A stretch of DNA of 32,902 nucleotides, from assembly GCA_031270725.1 (NCBI GenBank), contig JAISWS010000167.1, positions 1-32,902 of the forward strand. Reading direction: 5' to 3'. Source of the DNA: Syntrophomonadaceae bacterium. GTDB lineage: Bacteria > Bacillota > Syntrophomonadia > Syntrophomonadales > Syntrophomonadaceae. A program made the position numbers and the translations under genes. Below, piece by piece: positions 20,439-27,930 of the stretch. Positions within the stretch are counted from its first letter, which is position 1. Each line of letters opens with the position of its first letter. The notes beneath the pieces were generated by a model that saw nothing but the letters and a program-made list of their open reading frames with translations, searched no databases and was not told where the DNA came from.

Positions 20439-21698
20439 TTACGCCCCGGCCAAAGTCTTCGTTTTTTTCTTATACGTGAAACTTAAAAAAAATATAATTG
20501 TCAGCCCGACGCTTATTAATCCGCCCAAATAAAAGCTGTTGGCCGGCCCAAAATGTTCCGCCACGTAACCGGTAGCAAAATTGCCTATGGGAGAAGAACC
20601 GGTTAATACCAGGTAATACACGCTCATAACCCGGCCGCGGTAATCATCTGAAGAATTAAGCTGCAAAAGAGAGTTTACGGTAGTCATAAAAGTTATATTG
20701 AACATTCCGATAATCGCGATTACCGCTAAGACTATATAATAATTGGAAACGCTTCCGGCTAAAATCAAACTGCCCGACAAAAGCAAAGCGTTTATCAAAA
20801 CAGAGCGGGGGGACAATTTATTTCGGGAGCGGGCGGCAAAAACCATAGAGCCGATTAAAGCCCCTATTCCCATAGCGGATAACATAAAACTGAATCCCTG
20901 TACCTGCTGGCTGAATGTTACCCGGGCAAAAACCGGGAATATCACATTCGTATTCATGGCAAAAATACCTATAATCATAGTAGAAACTGTGGCGTAAAAA
21001 ATAATGTCTTTATGTTTTATGTATTTCAGCCCGTCTATGATTTCAGACATTACAGGTTTTTGCTGTGTTCTTATGTTTTCATCGTAATGATTGATTTTAG
21101 TCAGACTGTAAATAACCGCTATAAAGCTCAACCCGTTTAATAAAAAACAAAAGCTCACGCCGTATTTGGCCATAATAAAGCCCGCCAGCCCCGGTCCGAC
21201 TATTTTAGCGGTATTTTCTACCGTCGCGTTCAGCCCTATAGCGTTTTTCAAGTCTTTGCGCCCGACCAGTTCTATAAAAAAGGTCTGCCGCGCGGGCATA
21301 TCAAGAGTATTGGAAAGCCCCAGCAGAGCTGCCAGTATAAAAATATGCCAGTATTCAACAATTTCCAGCCCCACTAAAGCGGCCATTATCAAAGCCTGCG
21401 CCATTTGAAAAGCCTGCGTAAAAAGCAGTATATTTTTTTTGGGATATTTATCTATATAAACGCCGCTGAATAAAGAAAACAACAGGATGGGAAGCTGCTG
21501 GCACACTCCCAGCAAACCCAGCAAAAAAGCTGAATCGGTTAAAGAATAGATCAGCCACTGCTGGGCGGTTCTCTGCATCCAGGTACCTAAAAGGGAAATC
21601 CCCTGCCCGGAAAGGAAATACCGGAAATTGGAATGTGCGAGAGCTGAAAATCTGTCTGATAAAAGTTTTTTGAAAGGCAATTTTTTTGCTGCTGTCAC
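20439..21698 (-). CDS. MFS transporter (EntS-like/MFS_3 type)
   Basis: 12-TM pattern; ALAHSNFRYFLSGQGISLLGTWMQRTAQQWLIYSLTDSAFLLG; GVYIDKYPKKNILL loop motif. Confidence 0.88.
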   Translation of the reverse strand: MTAAKKLPFKKLLSDRFSALAHSNFRYFLSGQGISLLGTWMQRTAQQWLIYSLTDSAFLLGLLGVCQQLPILLFSLFSGVYIDKYPKKNILLFTQAFQMAQALIMAALVGLEIVEYWHIFILAALLGLSNTLDMPARQTFFIELVGRKDLKNAIGLNATVENTAKIVGPGLAGFIMAKYGVSFCFLLNGLSFIAVIYSLTKINHYDENIRTQQKPVMSEIIDGLKYIKHKDIIFYATVSTMIIGIFAMNTNVIFPVFARVTFSQQVQGFSFMLSAMGIGALIGSMVFAARSRNKLSPRSVLINALLLSGSLILAGSVSNYYIVLAVIAIIGMFNITFMTTVNSLLQLNSSDDYRGRVMSVYYLVLTGSSPIGNFATGYVAEHFGPANSFYLGGLISVGLTIIFFLSFTYKKKTKTLAGA

Positions 21699-21821
21699 GA
21701 ACTATCCCCGCCTCAGTTTTTAATAAAAGCTGTATATCGCTGAAAAATTTCCGCTGATTACGGTCGGGCATGTCTGAAAAAAACTAATCAAACTTTTTCA
21801 GCGATTTTAAAAAAGATGGAA

Positions 21822-21859
21822 AAATAAAAAGCCGGAGACTGTGCCTGTCCAGTCTCCGG
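21822..21859 (-). terminator. Intrinsic terminator in the 5' leader of the MFS gene
   Basis: Minus strand CCGGAGACTG-8nt-CAGTCTCCGG-CTTTTTATTTT, between the predicted promoter and the MFS start. Confidence 0.8.
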
Positions 21860-21902
21860 TTATACGGTCAACTATTAAAAAGCAATGCTTTAGTATTTAC
21901 AT

Positions 21903-21932
21903 AGTTTAACAGCTTCGGCGGATATATGTCAA
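21903..21932 (-). promoter_or_regulatory. Sigma-A-like promoter for the MFS gene
   Basis: Minus strand TTGACA (21932-21927), 18-bp spacer, TAAACT (21908-21903). Confidence 0.65.
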
Positions 21933-22062
21933 CGGCTTATGGCTGGAGGCGGAAATTATTTATTACGCTCTGCTCCATAATCCTTTTTATTAATAAATCA
22001 CGTGAATTTACGCGGCAATTAAACTTGCAATTTTCACGCGCAAATTTTTTTAAAAAAAACCC

Positions 22063-22091
22063 TTGACATGCATTTAACCATTATGTATACT
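22063..22091 (+). promoter_or_regulatory. Near-consensus sigma-A promoter for the accessory locus
   Basis: TTGACA (22063-22068), 17-bp spacer, TATACT (22086-22091). Confidence 0.8.
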
Positions 22092-22113
22092 GACTTTTAT
22101 AAAATAATCCTAT

Positions 22114-22129
22114 AATTCCTATAGGAATT
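22114..22129. promoter_or_regulatory. 16-bp perfect palindrome, candidate operator
   Basis: AATTCCTATAGGAATT, centred about 20-25 bp downstream of the expected transcription start. Confidence 0.6.
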
Positions 22130-22199
22130 GTGGTATCACATATTGATACAGGTAAATTAAGGCTTATTTTATAGTTTTTCGACTGATCAGGAGACTGAA

Positions 22200-22247
22200 G
22201 GTCATGAGAGTTATATCATGTAACTGTCATGGCCTTTTTTGTTTTTT
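22200..22247 (+). terminator. Leader terminator, copy 1
   Basis: GGTCATGAGAGTTA-tatcatg-TAACTGTCATGGCC then TTTTTTGTTTTTT. Confidence 0.85.
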
Positions 22248-22397
22248 AACCATAGGGTTAAACGCGTACAGCTGACGCTTCCAAATTTATAATATTAAAT
22301 TAACCAAAGGAGTTGGAGTTCCGATGTGCAAGTAAGATTCAGGCAATTTAAACCTAATGATATGTTTCACCGCTTTTCGACTGATCAGGAAACTGAA

Positions 22398-22440
22398 GGT
22401 CATGGGAGTTATATCATGTAACTGTCATGGCCTTTTCTGT
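22398..22440 (+). terminator. Leader terminator, copy 2
   Basis: GGTCATGGGAGTTA-tatcatg-TAACTGTCATGGCC then TTTTCTGTTCCTT. Confidence 0.75.
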
Positions 22441-22595
22441 TCCTTAATTACGAGGTTAAACGCGTACAGCTGGCGTTTCCAAATTCATAATATTAAATTA
22501 ACCAAAGGAGTTGGAGTTCCGATGTGCAAGTAAGATTCAGGCAATTTAAACCCAATGAGATACTCTGTAAATTTTCGGCCAATCAGAAAACTGAA

Positions 22596-22638
22596 GGTCA
22601 TGGGAGTTATAACATGTAACCGCCATGGCCTTTTCTGT
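22596..22638 (+). terminator. Leader terminator, copy 3
   Basis: GGTCATGGGAGTTA-taacatg-TAACCGCCATGGCC then TTTTCTGT; stem retained despite changes in its 3' arm. Confidence 0.7.
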
Positions 22639-22719
22639 CCCTTAATTATGAGGTTAAACGCGCGTGGCCGGCGCGGCCGGATTGACGATATTAAATTTTT
22701 GCCAAGGGGGGTGATTTGA

Positions 22720-23574
22720 ATTTCTGCGAATAAATTTGATGATTTTACGGTTCCTGTTTTTTCCCGGAAAAAATTAACGCTGCCGCTTAACGCGATAAGC
22801 GGCTCAGGCAAAAAATTTGCTTTAAGCGCTTTTGAAAAATCGGTAGCCATCGTGACTTTTCTGCTGGTATGGGAAGGGTTGCCCCGGCTGGGTTTAGTCG
22901 ACCCTTTCCTGCTGCCTTCTTTCAGCGACGTAATCGGAAGTTTGGGAAAATTAGCGGTAAGCGGCGAAATGTTAAAACACATAACCAGCAGCATGTCGCG
23001 CTCCGGACTGGGCTTTCTCCTGGCGGTAACTTTTTCGATAATAACGGGTTTTGTCGTGGGCTGGTTCAAGCGGGTGGAACGCGTTATGAACTTACTGCTG
23101 GAAGCGGGGCGAAACACTTCCACCTTAGCTCTTTATCCGGTTTTTATACTTGTTTTCGGTTTAGGGGAGGTTTCAAAAATCGCCATTATAACCTGGGGCG
23201 CGACCTGGCCTACTCTGTTAAACACTATCAACGGGGTGAAAAATGTTGACCCTCTGCTTATTAAAATGGCCCGTTCCATGGGCATATCAAAAATAGGCCT
23301 GTTTTTTAAAGTAATCTTACCCATGTCTTTGCCTTCTATCGCGGTAGGATTGAGGCTGAGCGCCGCCAGTTCCTTGCTGATACTGGTAGCCGCGGAAATG
23401 TTAGGCGCTAATAAAGGGCTGGGTTTTATGACTTTTTATTATCAGGAAAGATATGCCATTCCGGAAATGTACGGAGGCATAATCACTATTTCCATTATAG
23501 GTCTGATCGTCAATATTCTTATGGTAAAACTGGAAAGACGTATGACTGTATGGAAAGAAAAAGCGGTCAAATAA
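22720..23574 (+). CDS. ABC transporter permease, SsuC/TauC-like; likely non-ATG start
   Basis: Binding-protein-dependent permease pattern; aligns with the 25921-26700 product. Frame is open from ATT at 22720 (after GGGGGGTGATTTGA); the track GTG at 22852 would remove residues homologous to FEKIILVIIILAFWE in the second permease. Confidence 0.8.
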   Translation: MSANKFDDFTVPVFSRKKLTLPLNAISGSGKKFALSAFEKSVAIVTFLLVWEGLPRLGLVDPFLLPSFSDVIGSLGKLAVSGEMLKHITSSMSRSGLGFLLAVTFSIITGFVVGWFKRVERVMNLLLEAGRNTSTLALYPVFILVFGLGEVSKIAIITWGATWPTLLNTINGVKNVDPLLIKMARSMGISKIGLFFKVILPMSLPSIAVGLRLSAASSLLILVAAEMLGANKGLGFMTFYYQERYAIPEMYGGIITISIIGLIVNILMVKLERRMTVWKEKAVK

Positions 23575-23600
23575 TAATCGTTTAGAAAGGATGAATTATA

Positions 23601-24617
23601 GTGAACAAGAAAACGCTCCGAAAGCTGGCTATCCCCGTAATGATTTTTTTAGGACTGGTTACGGTCAGCGCCTGTTCATCCAGCAGCGCGCCGACTACGG
23701 CCGCCCAGGACGGTGAAGAAACACCTTTTACCTTAAAGGTATTTCATAATTCCGACATTACCGGGGTTAATATATTCTGGGTGGCGGACGCCAAAGGCTT
23801 CGCGGCGGAAGAAAATATAATTTTTGACGACGTGGGGGTAGTGCCGTCCGGAGAGCTGGTAGCCTCGGTAGTGGCGGGCAAGCTTGATGTGGGGGGAGCG
23901 CACGTGAACCGCACTATCGCCGGCATAAACGGGGGCGCTAAAATCAAAGCGGTGGCCGCGTCCAGTGAAACTCTGCAAGATTTTCCCCACATGTGTTTCG
24001 TAGCGGTAAAGGGCAGCCCTATAAAATCGGCGCGGGATTTGGTCGGCAAAAAGCTGGGGCTGGCTACTTACGGCGGCTGCAACGAGTACACCACCTATGC
24101 CTGGTTCGATAAAAACGGCATCGCCCAGCCCAAAGAGCAGATGGATATATTTATCTTGCCCGGGGAAACGAAATTATTACAGGCTCTGGAACAAGGCGAA
24201 GTGGACGTGGTGGGTATACACAAGGACCCCAGCTGGGTCTTAGCACAAGGAAAATACGATTTGCTGTACACCGATTTCGATATATGGGGAACGATAGGCG
24301 GTAACACACCGCACTATTTTTCCGAAAAATTTATTAATGAACACCCGGAAGTGGTGAGGCGTTTTGTCCGGGTTATAGCTAAAACCAATAACTGGGTCAA
24401 TGAAAACCGTAAGGAAGCGGAAAGAATTACGGCGGAAAGAGGCGGCGTAGATCCCAGCCAGGTAAGAAGCGCCAATTACACTAAAGACGCGGTTATGAAA
24501 CCGGAAACGGTACAGGTATGGATTGACCTCTTAGAAAAATACGAGGAGATAAAACCGGGCATCACTCCTGAACAGATCTATACCAATGAGTTTAACGAGC
24601 TGGCTCCCAAGATTTAA
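23601..24617 (+). CDS. SsuA/NMT1-like substrate-binding lipoprotein
   Basis: Lipobox VTVSAC-SSSS; NIFWVADAKGFAAEENIIFDDVGVVPSGELVASVVAGKLDVGG and GSPIKSARDLVGKKLGL are typical of NMT1/SsuA-type binding proteins. Confidence 0.85.
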   Translation: MNKKTLRKLAIPVMIFLGLVTVSACSSSSAPTTAAQDGEETPFTLKVFHNSDITGVNIFWVADAKGFAAEENIIFDDVGVVPSGELVASVVAGKLDVGGAHVNRTIAGINGGAKIKAVAASSETLQDFPHMCFVAVKGSPIKSARDLVGKKLGLATYGGCNEYTTYAWFDKNGIAQPKEQMDIFILPGETKLLQALEQGEVDVVGIHKDPSWVLAQGKYDLLYTDFDIWGTIGGNTPHYFSEKFINEHPEVVRRFVRVIAKTNNWVNENRKEAERITAERGGVDPSQVRSANYTKDAVMKPETVQVWIDLLEKYEEIKPGITPEQIYTNEFNELAPKI

Positions 24618-24845
24618 AGGTTAACCGCGAAAAGCCGGGACGGGAGCGATTATGTTCCCGGGAAAACAATTTATGAAAAATAAGGACGGCCGCGGGGAAA
24701 AGCGTAAAAACGGCAAAATAAGTTAACTATCGGGCTTTTCCCCTTATAAGGCCGGTAATCCCCATAGTTACGGCTGAACCGGAGAAACGGGCGCCGCGGG
24801 TAAAAAAGCGGTTCAGGAATAACCGCTTAGAAAGGACGAATTACG

Positions 24846-25864
24846 ATGAAAAAGAAAACGCTCCAAAAGCTGGCTATCCCCTTAATGATTTGTTAGGACT
24901 GTCTACGGCCAGCGCCTGCTCATCCAGCGGTGCGCCGACTACGGGCGCCCAGGACGGCAAAGACGAAGAGCCTTTTGTTTTAAAAATACCTCACGCCGCT
25001 GTCATCTCCTCGGTCAATACATTTTGGGTAGCGGACGCCAAAGGTTTCGCGGCGGAAGAAAACATAATTTTTGAAGATGTGGGGGTAGTGCCGCCCGGTG
25101 AAACGGTAGCCTCGATTGTGGCGGGCAAGATTGACGTGGGGGGAAATCACGTGAACAGAACCATCGCCGGCATAAACGCCGGAGCTAAAATCAAGGCGGT
25201 GGCGGCTTCTTCCGTAACCACGGAAGAAGTTCCCCATATGTGCTTCATAGCGGTAAAGGGCAGCCCTATAAAATCGGCGCGGGATTTGGTCGGCAAGAAA
25301 CTCGGTCTGTCTAATTACGGAGGCTGCAACGAATATACCACTTACGCCTGGCTCGGTAAAAACGGCATCACCCAGCCCAAAGAGCAGATGGAATTATTTG
25401 TTTTACCCAGTGAGACAAAAGTGCTGCAAGCTTTGGAGCAGGGCGAGGTTGATGTGGCAGGCATACATAAAGACCGCTCCTGGGTCATTGATCAGGGAAA
25501 GTATGATTTGTTGTACAGTGATTACGATATATGGGGAAATATAGGCGGCGCTACCCCGCATTTCTTTTCCGAGAAATTTATCAGTGAACACCCGGATGTG
25601 GTAAGACGTTTTGTACGGGTTATAGCCAAAACCCAAAAATGGATTAATGAAAACCGTAAGGAAGCGGAAAGAATCACGGCGGAAAGAGGGGGAGTCGAAG
25701 CTTCGGAAGTCAGGTCTTTTAATTTATCCGCGGACGCTGTCATATACCCGGAAACTATTCAGGTGTGGATTGACCTTTTAGAAGAATATGAGGAGATAAA
25801 GCCGGGCATCACTCCTGAGCAGGTCTATACCAATGAGTTTAACGAGCTGGCTCCCAAGGTTTAA
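24846..25864 (+). CDS. Second SsuA/NMT1-like substrate-binding lipoprotein; signal peptide interrupted by a 1-nt frameshift
   Basis: ATG at 24846 gives MKKKTLQKLAIPLMIC then TAG; the homologous frame resumes at 24890 (LLGLSTASACSSS). First copy reads ATGATTTTTTTAGGACTG, this copy ATGATTTGTTAGGACTG (one nt shorter). Confidence 0.82.
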
Positions 25865-25920
25865 AAATTATGTTTCCGTACGGAACGGAAAGCGGCTATA
25901 TATCACAAGGAGGGTAGATT

Positions 25921-26700
25921 ATGAAAAACTGGGGCGGCTATATAAGTGAAACATTCGAAAAAATCATACTGGTAATTATTATACTGGCATTTTGGGAATT
26001 GGCTCCCAGGGCAGGGTGGGTGTCGCAGGATATACTCCCCTCCTTCAGCGTAGTATTGGTAAAATTTTGGCAAATGCTGCTTTCCGGGGAGATGTTTAAA
26101 AATTTATTTATAAGTTTGGAAAGGGCTTTTGGGGGCTTTGCCTTGTCGGTAGTAATAGGTATTACGCTGGGCTTTCTGCTGGGGTGGTCGGAAAAAGTAG
26201 AGAAAATAATTGACCCCCTGATGCAGTTGGCCCGCAATACGGCGGCTTTGGCCTTATATCCCCTCTTCATTCTCTTGTTCGGACTGGGTGAAGTGTCCAA
26301 GGTAGCTATCATTTTTTGGGGTGCCATATGGCCCATTTTAATAAATACCATAGAAGGAGTGCGGGGCGTGGACCCTTTGTTTGTGAAGACGGCCTATTCT
26401 ATGGGAGCTTCGAAAAGAATACTTTTTAGCCGGGTAATTTTACCCGCGACTTTCCCAACTATATTTACCGGCATCAGGCTCAGCGCTTCCAGATCGGTCA
26501 TCATCCTGGTAGCGGCGGAGATGATGGGCTCCAGCAGCGGGTTAGGCCATTTAGTGTTCTTTTCCGAAGCCAATTTGCAAATCGCGAAAATGTATTGCGG
26601 CATTTTAATGCTGATAATTCTGGGAGTAACAATCAATTATGTTTTGGTAACTTTGGAAAAACATGTAACGCGCTGGAAAGAAGAAATAGTTGAAATGTGA
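25921..26700 (+). CDS. ABC transporter permease, SsuC/TauC-like
   Basis: RBS AAGGAGGG; homologous to the upstream permease (LLFGLGEVSKVAIIFWGAIWPILINTIEGVRGVDPLFVKTA). Confidence 0.9.
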   Translation: MKNWGGYISETFEKIILVIIILAFWELAPRAGWVSQDILPSFSVVLVKFWQMLLSGEMFKNLFISLERAFGGFALSVVIGITLGFLLGWSEKVEKIIDPLMQLARNTAALALYPLFILLFGLGEVSKVAIIFWGAIWPILINTIEGVRGVDPLFVKTAYSMGASKRILFSRVILPATFPTIFTGIRLSASRSVIILVAAEMMGSSSGLGHLVFFSEANLQIAKMYCGILMLIILGVTINYVLVTLEKHVTRWKEEIVEM

Positions 26701-26741
26701 AGCATTATATCAGAAGGAGTGGTCAGAAAGGTGGAGCACAG

Positions 26742-27626
26742 ATGAAAAAATTCCAGGAAATAATTGATAATTCCTTAGTTGACGAGTTAACAAACGATGC
26801 GGTTATCGGGGTTGATATCGGCTCCCGCACCGGCAAAGCGGTTCTTTTACACGAGGGTAATATATATACGGCCATAGTGCCGACCGGCGTTTACGCTCAG
26901 GAAACAGCCGACAAGCTTTTGGGGAAATTACTGAAAGAAGCGAAACTGGAAAAACAGCAAATTCAGTTTATGGTGGGAACAGGCTACGGCCGTGTCATTT
27001 TAGATTTCGGAGACGTACCCTTACAGGTTGTTACCGAAATATCCTGTCACGCTATGGGAGCGCATTACCTGAACGCCAACGTCCAAACCATCGTTGATAT
27101 AGGGGGACAGGATTCCAAAGCTATCAGGGTGGATCCGCGCAACGGAAAAGTAGTCGAGTTTATTATGAATGACAAATGCGCGGCGGGCACAGGTATATTT
27201 TTAGAGAAAGTAGCCAATTTATTGGATTTGAGCGTGGAAAGATTCGGGCAGGAGTCTTTGAAAGCCACTAAGCCTTCGGATATAAGCAGCCAATGCGTGG
27301 TTTTTGCCGAATCGGAAGTAATTTCTTTAAAGGCTCGGGGAGAAAAACGGGAGGACATAGCCGCCGGTATCCATGTCGCGACAATCAGAAGGATAAAAAA
27401 TCTTATTAACCGGATAGGCCTGCAGCCGGATTTAATATTTTCAGGCGGCGTTTCCAATAACGCGGGCATGAAAAAAGCTCTGGAAGATGTAGTAGGTTAT
27501 ACAGTGAGCCCGGTCAGAATGGATACCATATATGCCGGAGCGTTGGGCGCCGCTGTTTTAGCGCAGAAGGCTCTGCTCGCAAACGCCGTGCCAAACATCT
27601 TCAAGGAAAACAAATACGTATCATGA
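26742..27626 (+). CDS. HgdC/BadF/BcrA-type ATPase (2-hydroxyacyl-CoA dehydratase activase family)
   Basis: IGVDIGSRTGKAVLL, DIGGQDSKAI, MNDKCAAGTG and SSQCVVFAESE (the two cysteines of the inter-subunit [4Fe-4S] cluster). Start set to ATG 26742 after AAGGTGGAG. Confidence 0.93.
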   Translation: MKKFQEIIDNSLVDELTNDAVIGVDIGSRTGKAVLLHEGNIYTAIVPTGVYAQETADKLLGKLLKEAKLEKQQIQFMVGTGYGRVILDFGDVPLQVVTEISCHAMGAHYLNANVQTIVDIGGQDSKAIRVDPRNGKVVEFIMNDKCAAGTGIFLEKVANLLDLSVERFGQESLKATKPSDISSQCVVFAESEVISLKARGEKREDIAAGIHVATIRRIKNLINRIGLQPDLIFSGGVSNNAGMKKALEDVVGYTVSPVRMDTIYAGALGAAVLAQKALLANAVPNIFKENKYVS

Positions 27627-27676
27627 CGCGTTAATAAGTCTTAAATACCGCTTAAAGCGGCTTAGAAGGGCTAAAG

Positions 27677-27708
27677 CCCCTTCCCGAATTATTCCGAAGG
27701 CTTTTTTT
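27677..27708 (+). terminator. Possible intrinsic terminator after the first activase
   Basis: GCCCCTTC-ccgaattattcc-GAAGGC followed by TTTTTTT. Confidence 0.55.
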
Positions 27709-27930
27709 ACCCGACGCGACGGAACAGCGTGATTTGATAAGTCTTTCGCGAACGGAGGGAATAAAACAACGCCTGAGCTTCGTCAGGTAAATCGAGCATA
27801 GTTATCAGCCGCTGGCGGAGTTAGTCATTTTTATTTTACAGGCGGAAAATAATCGCCGCTATCGCCTGATTTTATCAGCGGATATTTGTAGAGCCGGATG
27901 CGGCAAAATTTAAAATAAGGTGGAATCTGG

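Larger units (their letters stand above)
22176..22740 (+). repeat. Three-copy tandem leader repeat, period exactly 198 bp
   Basis: TTTTCGACTG/TTTTCGACTG/TTTTCGGCC at 22176, 22374 and 22572; GGTCATG stem starts at 22200, 22398 and 22596. Copies 1 and 2 nearly identical; copy 3 diverges after about 22660. Confidence 0.93.

Noticed and set aside
21448-21771. 107-aa minus-strand ORF overlapping the MFS gene start
   Set aside because: Alternative frame of the MFS N-terminus with no domain signature.
21832-22247. Shared GGAGACTG between the MFS terminator and leader repeat copy 1 as a common regulatory motif
   Set aside because: Opposite strands and different structural context (stem arm versus upstream of the stem); likely chance.
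22176-22740. CRISPR array as an explanation for the tandem repeats
   Set aside because: Repeat unit is 198 bp with near-identical content throughout copies 1-2, no unique spacers, and contains terminator hairpins.
22176-22740. Known riboswitch classes (SAM, Moco, TPP, cobalamin, fluoride, guanidine) for the repeated leader
   Set aside because: None of the consensus cores I can recall is visible; without a covariance search I do not assign a class.
22485-23123. 212-aa minus-strand ORF opposite the leader repeat and first permease
   Set aside because: Overlaps the permease reading frame, no recognisable motif or RBS; typical antisense open frame.
26697-26741. GTG start at 26697 for the first activase
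   Set aside because: The N-terminal extension MKHYIRRSGQKGGAQ contains the RBS AAGGTGGAG; ATG 26742 aligns with the activase family and its paralog.
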